DNA of 64,000 nt from Clostridium sp. DL-VIII. Lineage in GTDB: Bacteria; Bacillota; Clostridia; Clostridiales; Clostridiaceae. A program made the translations under genes and the position numbers. The DNA lies in NCBI RefSeq assembly GCF_000230835.1, contig NZ_CM001240.1, forward strand, positions 2,892,779 to 2,956,778. Reading direction: 5' to 3'. Shown here in pieces: positions 24,839 to 32,998 of the stretch (positions are counted from its first letter, which is position 1; each line of letters begins with the position of its first letter). Below the pieces are notes generated by a model. The model was not told the DNA's origin. It made no database searches and worked only from the letters and a program-made list of their open reading frames with translations.

Positions 24839-25889
24839 ATTTTGTATATTCTTTGTAATTCAAATGAACTGTAAATCCAGTATCATCAAACTTATATTTT
24901 GTATTATCAAGGGGATATTTATCATAAGCCAGGTTCATTCCGATAGCATAAAGAGCCTCAGCAAGATCATGTGGTTCTACTACAACAGTACCAGCCATGA
25001 GACCCTTTTGAATAAGCTCCTTAGCAGCGGGCATTCCATCTATTCCTACAACCTGAATAAGTGCATTTTTATCACCTTTATTATATCCATATTTTTGCAA
25101 AGCTTCAATGGCACCGACTGCCATTGCATCATTATTTGAAATTATGGCTTCAATTTTGTTGCTATATTTAAGAAAGAGAGATTCAATAGAATTTTCAGCA
25201 CAATCTTCAAGCCATTCACAGTAAGGAGCAGCAAGTTCCTCAGTTCTTATTCCAGCATCGTTAAGAGTTAAGATTGAATACTTTGTCCTTAAATATGTTA
25301 ATGGGCTTCCAATTCTACCTTTTAACATAATATATTGCAATACATTATCATGATTTTTATCTATAGATTCTTTATGAGAATTCCATTCATCGACAAGGAG
25401 TTTGCCTTCCATGATACCTGATTGCTCAAAATCAGCACCAATAATTACAAAGCGTTTATAAGGTCTAACAAAATCTATTATTTCTTTGGCAGGATCAGGA
25501 TTTAAGATTAAGGGAATATTTTTAGCAATGACTTTACTTAAAGTACTTTTTACATCATTTAAATTTGGAGTTATTATGCCTATAATAAAAAGATCAAAAT
25601 TATCATTAAGGGCGTTCTCAATACTCTGATTTTGTACACTTTGATTATCGCTTGCATTAAAAAAAGTAAACTTTACTTTATCTTCATTTTCTCTTTGAAT
25701 TTGTTCTAAATTCTGCTTCAGGAGAGAAATATACATGGCATTAGAATTGTCAAAAAATACAGCTATTTTAATAGGAAGCTTCTTATTTTGATTCGGAGCA
25801 GCATACACATTTTTTTCTGATAGATTTATTGCTGAAATTATTATAATTGGAATCATAATAAATATTAATAATTTTTCTGATATTTTCAT
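24837..25889 (-). CDS. periplasmic-binding-protein-like sugar receptor (galactose/glucose type)
   Basis: A 350-residue exported protein. Residues 1-31 form a signal peptide (hydrophobic IFIMIPIIIISAI, cleavage after VYA). There is no lipobox cysteine, so it is not an obvious lipoprotein. The body is a type I periplasmic-binding fold similar to MglB: PIKIAVFFDNSNAMYISLLKQ, NDNFDLFIIGI, ISNNDAMAVGAIEAL and VVGIDGMPAAKELI. No permease or ATPase gene is adjacent. It may therefore act as an orphan sugar sensor for a chemoreceptor or two-component system, or with a remote transporter. The gene converges on the YyaL-type gene. Confidence 0.85.
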   Translation of the reverse strand: MKISEKLLIFIMIPIIIISAINLSEKNVYAAPNQNKKLPIKIAVFFDNSNAMYISLLKQNLEQIQRENEDKVKFTFFNASDNQSVQNQSIENALNDNFDLFIIGIITPNLNDVKSTLSKVIAKNIPLILNPDPAKEIIDFVRPYKRFVIIGADFEQSGIMEGKLLVDEWNSHKESIDKNHDNVLQYIMLKGRIGSPLTYLRTKYSILTLNDAGIRTEELAAPYCEWLEDCAENSIESLFLKYSNKIEAIISNNDAMAVGAIEALQKYGYNKGDKNALIQVVGIDGMPAAKELIQKGLMAGTVVVEPHDLAEALYAIGMNLAYDKYPLDNTKYKFDDTGFTVHLNYKEYTK

Positions 25890-25991
25890 TAGTAATCCTC
25901 CATGTTTTGTATTAAATATAAGTACTAGTATTATAGTGCGTTTAATTGAAAAAAATATTCTAATGAGGAATCCATATAAAGATTATAAATA

Positions 25992-26025
25992 TTTTAATAC
26001 AATATGGTAAATAATTGTATTAAAA
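25992..26025. promoter_or_regulatory. 12-bp perfect palindrome between divergent genes
   Basis: TTTTAATACAAT (25992-26003) and ATTGTATTAAAA (26014-26025) are perfect inverted repeats with a 10-nt centre. They lie 45 bp before the start of the small membrane protein and about 100 bp from the divergent binding-protein gene. A TATAAT (26026-26031) directly follows. It could be an operator. Confidence 0.4.
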
Positions 26026-26069
26026 TATAATAATAAGAATGTAGTTATTAAAAAGTGGAGATGAGCTAT

Positions 26070-26348
26070 ATGGAAGATGTTATTAAAGAAAAAATAAAAA
26101 CATATTGTGAAAAAGTTAATATGAAGATGAGTGACTTTTCAATAAAAACTATCAAAGATGGATATCTAGCAACGGATGGATACACTTCAATTATGTTTGA
26201 TAAGGATGGAAAAGCTTCATCTCTGCCTATGCATGCGTTATATGGAAAAAGGACTTCACAGCTAATAGGAAAGGGATATGCTCTTTTTGTGTGTATTATC
26301 ATTTTAGCACTATTAATAGCAACAGCATTTGGTGCACTTATTAAATAA
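26070..26348 (+). CDS. small membrane protein of unknown function (92 aa)
   Basis: The ATG at 26070 is favoured because GGAG at 26057-26060 lies 9 nt upstream; an in-frame GTG at 26055 overlaps that site. The product has a soluble N-terminal two-thirds (MEDVIKEKIKTYCEKVNMKM, TDGYTSIMFDKDGKASSLPM) and one C-terminal membrane helix (YALFVCIIILALLIATAFG). I do not recognise the family. It is transcribed alone. Confidence 0.7.
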   Translation: MEDVIKEKIKTYCEKVNMKMSDFSIKTIKDGYLATDGYTSIMFDKDGKASSLPMHALYGKRTSQLIGKGYALFVCIIILALLIATAFGALIK

Positions 26349-26474
26349 TTATATTAATGTTTAATTAAAATTCTAAATATTAATAAAAAAATTTTGTAAA
26401 AAATCATTTAAATTTTCATATTATTAAAAGTAGTTATATACAATATAAGGTGTAGCAAATAAAAAAATGTATGA

Positions 26475-26533
26475 TATAATAATATAGAAAGTCTAATGGG
26501 TATCATTAGACCTTCTAGTACGTTTTTGTTTTT
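26475..26533 (+). ncRNA. plus-strand promoter and hairpin, candidate small RNA
   Basis: An extended -10 (TGA then TATAAT at 26475-26480) would start RNA near 26487. The RNA begins with a hairpin: AGAA and GTCTAATG (26486-26498) pair with CATTAGAC and TTCT (26504-26516). T-runs follow from 26523. If it terminates there the RNA is about 45 nt. If it reads through to the hairpin at 26578-26612 it becomes antisense to the end of the hydrophobic-peptide gene. Confidence 0.4.
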
Positions 26534-26574
26534 TGGGCTATTGGTTTCGATTTCTATAAAAAGAAACTTTGTAA

Positions 26575-26754
26575 CTAAGGAAGACGCTTATTTGAAGATG
26601 GGGCGCCTTCTTTAGTGGTTTTAAAAACTAATTTAAAACCTTTGAGATTAAGTGAGATTTCAAAGTCACATTCTTTAGAACTACACTTTAAAGATCTATT
26701 TATTAGCATTACTAGCACGAGAAATAGTAGAAACGCCAACATTCCAATAATCAT
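26575..26754 (-). CDS. small hydrophobic peptide (59 aa), toxin-like
   Basis: The ATG at 26754 follows AAGGTGG with 8-nt spacing (in-frame GTG at 26766 overlaps the site). The peptide has one membrane helix (MIIGMLAFLLFLVLVMLI), a CSSKEC motif, then a beta-hairpin-like basic tail (FEISLNLKGFKLVFKTT). Its stop codon is part of a hairpin (AAGGAAGACGC/GCGCCTTCTT, 26578-26612). It has a clear promoter and a long structured leader. I do not recognise a named family; architecture recalls type I toxins or small membrane regulators. Confidence 0.55.
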   Translation of the reverse strand: MIIGMLAFLLFLVLVMLINRSLKCSSKECDFEISLNLKGFKLVFKTTKEGAPSSNKRLP

Positions 26755-26867
26755 ATCCAATACCACCTTCCTAGGGATTGAAACAGATAGTAATCAACAA
26801 CCCAAGGTTGGAGAACGTACAACCACCGCTCCCATCAATGCAGCTTATACACATATATATTATACCA
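26755..26867 (-). promoter_or_regulatory. promoter and structured leader of the hydrophobic peptide
   Basis: On the reverse strand TGG directly precedes TATAAT (26859-26864), an extended -10. The roughly 95-nt leader contains GGTTG, CAACC and GGTTG in that order, so the CAACC can pair with either flank, giving two exclusive hairpins upstream of the ribosome site. Confidence 0.5.
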
Positions 26868-27082
26868 TAAGTATATGTGTTAAAGTAATTTTTTACCAGC
26901 GCTTTTGTATTCAATTAGGATAAAAATAGTACTTTTCGTGAATTCAATTTATATATAAGTTGAATTTTTTTTCATATTAATTAAAATAATTACATTAATA
27001 TAAGAAAACACTAGTAATTCGTTAGATTTTATTGAAGAAAAATAGTAAGTTAATCTAATCATTTGAAAGGGGCGAGAGCAAA

Positions 27083-27697
27083 ATGGAGATATATACGATT
27101 GGTCATTCAAATTATCCAGTAGAAAAACTTATTGATATGCTAAAGTATTACAATATCAACTGTGTTGTAGATATTAGAGGAATTCCTTATTCAAAATATA
27201 ATGTTCAGTATAATAAAGAAACCATAGCTGAAACTTTAAAAAGAGAAGGATTTATATACATATATATGGCAAAAGAATTTGCGGCAAATAGAGAAAATAA
27301 AATATCTTATAATAAAGAAGGGTATTCAGATTTTGAAAAGGTAGCTAAAGAGCAGGAATTTTTAAATGGTATTGAAAGATTAAAGATAGGATGCAAAAAA
27401 GGGTATAATATAGCAGTTCTTGGTGCTATGCAGGATCCGATAAGGTGCCATAGAAGTATATTAGTTGGGCGTTTCTTAAGAAAAGATGGATTTAATGTTA
27501 AGCATATTTTAGATGATTATACACTTGCATCTCAGGAAAATATAGAAGAAAGTATCCTAAACAAATATTTCAGTAATAGAAACCAATTAACTATTGACAG
27601 TCTCCTTGGAAATTCAATGAGTGAAGAAGAAATGATTGAAGAGGGATATAGATTAGCTAATAAGGAAATTGGATGGAGAGTTGAAAATTTAAAATAA
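27083..27697 (+). CDS. DUF488 family protein
   Basis: A 204-residue protein with the DUF488 marks: IYTIGHSNYPVEKLIDML at the N-terminus, VVDIRGIPYSKYN near 28-40, and MQDPIRCHRSILVGRFL near 115-131 with the conserved Cys-His-Arg. Function is not established for the family. An AAAGGGGCG site precedes the ATG. The L,D-transpeptidase gene starts 52 nt downstream on the same strand, so co-transcription is possible. Confidence 0.88.
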   Translation: MEIYTIGHSNYPVEKLIDMLKYYNINCVVDIRGIPYSKYNVQYNKETIAETLKREGFIYIYMAKEFAANRENKISYNKEGYSDFEKVAKEQEFLNGIERLKIGCKKGYNIAVLGAMQDPIRCHRSILVGRFLRKDGFNVKHILDDYTLASQENIEESILNKYFSNRNQLTIDSLLGNSMSEEEMIEEGYRLANKEIGWRVENLK

Positions 27698-27749
27698 ATT
27701 TATAAAATACGCATATATTAATTTATAATAATAATTTGGAAATAAGAGT

Positions 27750-28244
27750 ATGAAAATTTTATCTAAGATATTTAAAAGTAAAAGAGATGATAAGAAAAAT
27801 AGTAGAGCAGATGATGCTAAACAAAATGCCAGTACTTCTAATTATGTAAATAAAAATAATATTTCAAGTACAACCGAATATTTGATTTTGGTCAATCTTA
27901 GGAGTTTTAAAGTAAATATTTATAAGGGCAGTACAAATAAATGGAATCTAATTCACAGCTATATATGTACAATAGGAAAAAATTCAACACCAACGCCAAA
28001 GGGAACATTTACCGTTGGAATAAAAGGTCTTTATTTTGGAGTAAGTAAGGGGTATAAATGCTGGTATTATACGCAATTTAAAGGAAATTATTTATTTCAT
28101 TCAATAATATACAATCTGGATGGATCTATAAGAGATGGAAGACTTGGTATGAAATTATCAGATGGATGCATCAGGTTATCTAAAGAAAATGCCAAATGGA
28201 TTTACGATAATGTCCCCAGGGGAACTAAAGTGATTATAAACTAA
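27750..28244 (+). CDS. L,D-transpeptidase (YkuD domain)
   Basis: A 164-residue protein. The C-terminal 120 residues form a YkuD domain: YLILVNLRSFKVNIYKG, PTPKGTFTVG near 93-102, FHSIIYN near 116-122 and the catalytic SDGCIRL near 137-143 (Asp in the position where His is usual). It would form 3-3 peptidoglycan or attach proteins to it. The N-terminal 40 residues are basic and polar with no obvious signal peptide or membrane anchor, which is odd for an enzyme working outside the membrane. The stop codon abuts the converging GNAT gene. Confidence 0.88.
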   Translation: MKILSKIFKSKRDDKKNSRADDAKQNASTSNYVNKNNISSTTEYLILVNLRSFKVNIYKGSTNKWNLIHSYICTIGKNSTPTPKGTFTVGIKGLYFGVSKGYKCWYYTQFKGNYLFHSIIYNLDGSIRDGRLGMKLSDGCIRLSKENAKWIYDNVPRGTKVIIN

Positions 28245-28958
28245 TTATTTCATAAGCCAATAGACTTTATTTTTTGACAATTCAAAACCAAGCTTTTTTT
28301 GTAAAGCAGCTGAAGCAAGATTATCTTCAATAACTTGTCCGTAAGGATATCTTCCATTTGCTAAAGCACTATTAGTGGCTGCTATCTGCAAGGCTGCTCC
28401 AATTCCTTTTCCTCGATAATTAGGAATAACTTCTAACATTCCGATAGAACCTTCTGTGTGACTTCCAATGAAACCACACAGATCATCATTAATGAAGGCA
28501 CCAAACATAACTTTTGATTTTAATCTATCCTCAATATAACCTTCTTCAATAATTTCTGCCTTAGAATAATACTTCATTATAATGTCTTTATATCCTAGAG
28601 TCAGGATTTTAATATTCACAGTAGAATTTTTTGATTCTAATGGTGTATGATTTGTATAAACAGTGTTATAACAAATCATGGTGTTATTAAACTTAAACTT
28701 TTTAGCCAATAACTCATAAGAAAATTTATCATGGGAAACAATGATTTCAGCATTAGCAGAAATTTTAGAAATTAGATGTTCTGCTATTTTATGACTTTGG
28801 CTAGAAAGCATATATATTTGAGATGGGATGTCAATTAATAAAACACTTCCGTCTGAAGCAAATAAAATTTCAGCACTGCCTCTGCGGATGCATTCAAGCA
28901 TATCTACATTTAGTAAAAAGTCATTAAGTAATATTTTATTAGCTGTATGATTAAGCAT
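28245..28958 (-). CDS. GNAT family N-acetyltransferase
   Basis: A 237-residue protein. The C-terminal part is a GNAT domain: VMFGAFINDDLCGFIGSHTEGSIGMLEV, then the acetyl-CoA loop NYRGKGIGAALQ and the ending EDNLASAALQKKLGFE. The N-terminal half (NVDMLECIRRGSAEILFASDGSVLL) resembles the extra domain of other clostridial GNAT proteins. The substrate is unknown. Its last base touches the last base of the L,D-transpeptidase gene, with no terminator between, so transcripts must overlap. Confidence 0.85.
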   Translation of the reverse strand: MLNHTANKILLNDFLLNVDMLECIRRGSAEILFASDGSVLLIDIPSQIYMLSSQSHKIAEHLISKISANAEIIVSHDKFSYELLAKKFKFNNTMICYNTVYTNHTPLESKNSTVNIKILTLGYKDIIMKYYSKAEIIEEGYIEDRLKSKVMFGAFINDDLCGFIGSHTEGSIGMLEVIPNYRGKGIGAALQIAATNSALANGRYPYGQVIEDNLASAALQKKLGFELSKNKVYWLMK

Positions 28959-29167
28959 AATAAGTGAATCCTTTCAAAATAAATTTAGATGTTCTTTAAC
29001 TTCATTATAGCATAAACAAAATTATTTAAATAAATCGATTGCAATATCGAGATAATTAAATACAAATTATTGTAAAATATGATAAAATTAAAAAATAAGA
29101 TATTATTAATTGTTCAGAAAGAAGAAAGTAAGAATTGAAATGGGTATAGAGATTAGGAGGAAATAAT

Positions 29168-29527
29168 ATGGATTATAGATGGCTTGATGATTACTGCTTA
29201 AGTAAAAAAGGTGCAGAAAAGGATTTTAAAGAAGAATGGAATGCTACTAGATATCTTGTAAGAGGAAAGATGTTTGTTATGCAAGGGGGAGATAAGAACG
29301 GTACACCAATAATAACAATAAAATGTGAGCCGAGTTTCGGAAGGTTTTTGAGAGATGAATATGAAGAAATTATTCCAGGATATTATATGAATAAGGTACA
29401 TTGGAATTCAGTATATATAGGTGGAAAGGTACCAGATGAAGTAGTAAAACAGATGATAGATATGTCGTATAGATTAATTGTAGCTTCTTTTAGTAAAAAA
29501 ATTCAAAGAGAAATCATCGAAGAATAA
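29168..29527 (+). CDS. MmcQ/YjbR family protein
   Basis: A 119-residue protein with the YjbR/MmcQ pattern: W-DDYCLSKKGAEKDFKEEWN, then KMFVMQGG, ITIKCEP, and YYMNKVHWNSVYIGGKVPDEVVKQMIDMSY. These small proteins have a cysteine-protease-activator-like DNA-binding fold, but their role is unknown. An AGGAGG site lies upstream of the ATG. Transcribed alone. Confidence 0.88.
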   Translation: MDYRWLDDYCLSKKGAEKDFKEEWNATRYLVRGKMFVMQGGDKNGTPIITIKCEPSFGRFLRDEYEEIIPGYYMNKVHWNSVYIGGKVPDEVVKQMIDMSYRLIVASFSKKIQREIIEE

Positions 29528-29715
29528 GCCTGAAAATATGGTGTTAAATATATAGAAGATAGTTAAATGATAATTCAAATTGAAACCGAACACCAATAAT
29601 TATAAATGAAGGCACTGTATTGAAAATTCAATAGCTATATTTGGATCTGGAGTATTAATAAATTAAATTTGGGAAAAGAAAATATGCAAATGAGTCAGAA
29701 AATTCAAAAAATATA

Positions 29716-29744
29716 TTGCGGTAATCATTGAAATAATATATAAT
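29716..29744 (+). promoter_or_regulatory. promoter of the structured RNA
   Basis: TTGCGG (29716-29721) and TATAAT (29739-29744) are exactly 17 nt apart. Transcription would start near 29751, where the first hairpin begins. Confidence 0.7.
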
Positions 29745-29750
29745 TAAATC

Positions 29751-29952
29751 AAGATAAAGATTTGAATTTATCTTAGTGTACTGACACTTCAATCCGGCAG
29801 AAGAGCATATCTCAAGAGGTATGCAGTTGGTGATGGGCAACGTAAAAATCCCAGAAGCAATGTACGACATAGGGTCGTACCCAGTTGGCGGACAACGTAA
29901 AAATCAGTGACTAAGGAAAAGCAAGTGTATCACAAGTACACTTGCTTTTTAT
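29751..29952 (+). ncRNA. structured non-coding RNA of about 200 nt, class unknown
   Basis: It opens with hairpin AAGATAAA/TTTATCTT. A long closing stem follows: CTTAGT and ACTGA (29772-29784) pair with TCAGT and ACTAAG (29904-29915). Inside are hairpins GCATA/TATGC (29805-29824) and GTACGAC/GTCGTAC (29862-29880). Two copies of a motif CAGTTGG...CAACGTAAAAATC lie at 29824-29850 and 29882-29905, each able to form GTTG/CAAC. A perfect terminator (AAGCAAGTGTA/TACACTTGCTT plus T-run, 29919-29950) ends it. No open frame is present. It is either a free RNA or a leader; the next gene starts 250 nt after the terminator. I could not match it to a known riboswitch. Confidence 0.7.
29919..29952 (+). terminator. 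intrinsic terminator of the structured RNA
   Basis: 11-bp perfect stem AAGCAAGTGTA/TACACTTGCTT followed by TTT. Confidence 0.85.
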
Positions 29953-30200
29953 ATTTACTAAGAGAGATATAAGAAATTGTAATTGCAGTTTCGTATATCT
30001 CTTTATATTTTGCAAAAACTTATTGTTATAATTATTGCTTAAATTACGATGGAATAAATTAACTATAAATAATATTTATGACCTTATAAGTAAACGATAT
30101 TTCTTATTGAAAGAAGATAGATTTATAATAAAATCATAGATACATAATAATATAGTTGAATTTATGATATGACTAGTTAAATAAAAAAGGAGTGTTCTAA

Positions 30201-31853
30201 ATGAGAAACTTAAAGGGACAGGAATTATTAAGAAATCCATTTTTAAATAAAGGAACAGCATTTACTGAAGAAGAGAGAAAAAAATATGATCTTGTAGGTC
30301 TGTTGCCTAATGCAGTAAGAACTATTGAGGAACAAGAAAAAGTAATTTATGAAAGAACTAAATCATTTGAAGATAACCTTGAAAAGCATCTTTTTTTGAT
30401 GAATTTATATGATACAAATCGTACATTATTTTATTATGTTTTAGGTAAACATGTTACAGAATTACTTCCTGTAATCTATACTCCAACAATAGGAGATGCA
30501 GTTATAAATTACTCAAGAAAATATGATACTCCAAAAGATGCAGTATTCCTTTCAGTAGATAATATTGGAGATATAAGAAAAGCAATAGAAGCTTCATTAG
30601 GTGATCTTGATGAAATAAAGCTTATAGTTGTAACTGATGGAGAAGGAGTACTTGGAATAGGAGACTGGGGAGTACAAGGTGTTGACATTTCTATTGGAAA
30701 ACTTGCTGTTTATACCGTTGCAGCGGGAATTAATCCAAAGAATGTGCTTCCAGTTGTAATAGATGCAGGAACTAATAATGAAAAACTTTTAAATGATCCA
30801 TTATACTTAGGAAATAAGCATAAAAGAATTGTTGGTGAAAAATATGATGATTTTATAGAAGAGTTTGTTAAAGTTTCTATGGAATTATTCCCAGAAGTAC
30901 TTCTTCATTGGGAGGACTTTGGACGAGGGAATGCAAGTAGAATTCTTGAGAAATATAGAGATAAAATATGTACATTTAATGATGACATCCAAGGAACAGG
31001 AGTAATGATGGTTTCTGCATTAAATGCAGTAGCTAAAGTTACAAACATTCCAGTAAAGGAACATAGAGTTTTAGTATTTGGTGGTGGTACTGCTGGTATT
31101 GGGGTATCAGATCAGATTTTATTAGAAAAAGTAAGAAGTGGACTTAGTGAAGAAGAAGCTAAAAAACATTTCTATATTGTAGATAGATATGGGCTTGTCA
31201 CAGAGGATATGGAAGGGCTGACTGAAGGTCAAAAGAAATATGCTCGTGGAAAAGACGAATTTAAAGCTCCACTAACAGATTTAGCACAAATCGTAGAAGA
31301 AGTAAAGCCTACAGTTCTTATAGGAACTTCTGGAGTTCCGGGAGCGTTCACAGAAGCAGTGGTTAAGAATATGGCTAAGGTAAATGATAGACCTGCAATT
31401 ATGCCGATATCAAATCCAACAAAGCTTTGTGAAGCAAAAGCAGAAGATATAATAAAATGGAGTGATGGTAGAGCGCTAGTTGTTACAGGAAGTCCATCTG
31501 ACCCAGTTGAATATAAAGGAGTGACATATAAGATAGGTCAAGCGAATAATGCATTGCTTTACCCAGGATTAGGTTTTGGAATAATTGTTGCAAAGGCAAA
31601 GACAGTTACAGATAGCATGTTATCAGCTGCCGCGCATGGAATTGCATCACTTCAGGATCTATCTAAGCCTGGAGCAGCTATGCTTCCACCAGTAGCAAGA
31701 CTTAGAGAAGCATCAAAACTTGTAGCAACAGCGGTTGTAAAGCAGGCAATAAAAGATGGTGTAAATAGAGCAGCTGTTACAGAAGAAAAGGCCATGGAAG
31801 CGATTGAAAGAGATATATGGGAACCAAAATATATGGATTATAGTGAAAACTAG
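30201..31853 (+). CDS. malic enzyme family protein, probably malolactic or NAD-malic enzyme
   Basis: A 550-residue enzyme with complete malic-enzyme blocks: PVIYTPTIGDA near 94-104, VVTDGEGVLGIGDWG near 141-155, DAGTNNEKLL, the metal-binding HWEDFGRGNA and FNDDIQGT, and NAD loop FGGGTAGIG near 295-303. The N-terminal NPFLNKGTAFTEEER and EKHLFLMNLYDTNRTLFYY resemble malolactic enzymes of lactic acid bacteria closely. The downstream MleR-like regulator fits a malolactic role (malate to lactate), but NAD-malic enzyme (malate to pyruvate) cannot be excluded. A likely extended -10 (TGT-TATAAT, 30027-30032) lies 170 nt upstream. Confidence 0.93.
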   Translation: MRNLKGQELLRNPFLNKGTAFTEEERKKYDLVGLLPNAVRTIEEQEKVIYERTKSFEDNLEKHLFLMNLYDTNRTLFYYVLGKHVTELLPVIYTPTIGDAVINYSRKYDTPKDAVFLSVDNIGDIRKAIEASLGDLDEIKLIVVTDGEGVLGIGDWGVQGVDISIGKLAVYTVAAGINPKNVLPVVIDAGTNNEKLLNDPLYLGNKHKRIVGEKYDDFIEEFVKVSMELFPEVLLHWEDFGRGNASRILEKYRDKICTFNDDIQGTGVMMVSALNAVAKVTNIPVKEHRVLVFGGGTAGIGVSDQILLEKVRSGLSEEEAKKHFYIVDRYGLVTEDMEGLTEGQKKYARGKDEFKAPLTDLAQIVEEVKPTVLIGTSGVPGAFTEAVVKNMAKVNDRPAIMPISNPTKLCEAKAEDIIKWSDGRALVVTGSPSDPVEYKGVTYKIGQANNALLYPGLGFGIIVAKAKTVTDSMLSAAAHGIASLQDLSKPGAAMLPPVARLREASKLVATAVVKQAIKDGVNRAAVTEEKAMEAIERDIWEPKYMDYSEN

Positions 31854-31907
31854 ATTAAAGATCTGTAAAAAGAAATATATAATTTAAGAGAAAAGTAGAC
31901 TAGAAAC

Positions 31908-31969
31908 AAGTGACAAGTTATGAGTGACAGGTTTAAGGGAGAAAATCCTATTAACTTGCCACTTTTAAT
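31908..31969 (+). terminator. imperfect long hairpin after the malic enzyme gene
   Basis: AAGTGACAAGTTA (31908-31920) pairs with TTAACTTGCCACTT (31951-31964), then TTAATTT. It may act as terminator and resembles the family of intergenic repeats seen elsewhere in the window. Confidence 0.5.
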
Positions 31970-32098
31970 TTATCACTAAAATTAATATAATATATGAAAC
32001 AAAAATCACTGAGTATAACGATTATTGGCATATGTTTTATAAGTATTTGCTTCCTTTAAAAATATAGTGTATTCTTATTCCAAAGGAGTCGTTTAATT

Positions 32099-32998
32099 AT
32101 GAATCTTAAAGATATGGAGTATTTTTATTATTTATGCAAGCTTAAGAGTTTTACAAAAACAGCAGAAAAGCTTTATGTTTCTCAACCTTCAATAACGATG
32201 GCGCTAAAGAGGATTGAAAAAGAATTAAATACAAAGCTTGTTATAAGAAATCATTCTGAAAAGCAGATTGAATTAACAGAAGCTGGAATGATATTAAAAA
32301 AACATACTCAAAATATTATTGAGGAAATTAAGGAGATAAAATTAGAGATATCTAAAGTAAGTGGTGGGAATATAAAATTAGGAGTACCACCCATGATAGG
32401 CGCATATTTTTTTCCGACAATTATGGAAGAATTGGTTAAACAAGGGTATGCAAGAAATATTGAACTTGTTGAGAAGGGTTCTGTAACCATGAAAGAATTG
32501 TTATTAACTAATGAAGTTGATATGTCTCTTATAGGTTCATTGTCTCCATTGAAGGAAGAAAATTTAGAAGCTAAGATTCTAAAAGTAGATGAATTTAAAG
32601 TTTGTATGAGTCAAAGTCATGTACTTGCTAAAAAAATAAAAATAGATTTTAAAGATCTTTTAAATGAGCAATTCATAGTTCTAGGAAATTCATATATACA
32701 TAATGAAGTACTTGAAAAACTTTGCACTGAAAACAATATGTCTATGAAAAATTTTTACTATACAGAAGAAATACAAACAGCAAAATCTCTTATTGCTTCT
32801 GGACTTGGAATTGGAATAATGATTGATATGGCAGTCAATAATATAAAAACAATAAAAACAGTACCACTTTTGAAGCCAATAAAATTTTATATTTCATTTG
32901 CATCAAAGAAAGATAGATATCTTACTTTTAATGAGGAAAAAATAAAAGAGATAATTCTAAATAATTCTAATAAGACGGAGTATATATTTAATGAGTAA
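32099..32998 (+). CDS. LysR family regulator, MleR-like
   Basis: A 299-residue LysR protein. The N-terminal helix-turn-helix (MNLKDMEYFYYLCKLKSFTK, then KLYVSQPSITMALKRIEKEL) is close to MleR, the activator of the malolactic operon in lactic acid bacteria. The C-terminal effector domain follows from about residue 90. It sits directly downstream of the malic/malolactic enzyme gene, so it probably activates that gene with malate as signal; this is inference. Its last 8 nt overlap the start of the radical SAM gene. An AAAGGAG site precedes the ATG. Confidence 0.9.
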   Translation: MNLKDMEYFYYLCKLKSFTKTAEKLYVSQPSITMALKRIEKELNTKLVIRNHSEKQIELTEAGMILKKHTQNIIEEIKEIKLEISKVSGGNIKLGVPPMIGAYFFPTIMEELVKQGYARNIELVEKGSVTMKELLLTNEVDMSLIGSLSPLKEENLEAKILKVDEFKVCMSQSHVLAKKIKIDFKDLLNEQFIVLGNSYIHNEVLEKLCTENNMSMKNFYYTEEIQTAKSLIASGLGIGIMIDMAVNNIKTIKTVPLLKPIKFYISFASKKDRYLTFNEEKIKEIILNNSNKTEYIFNE

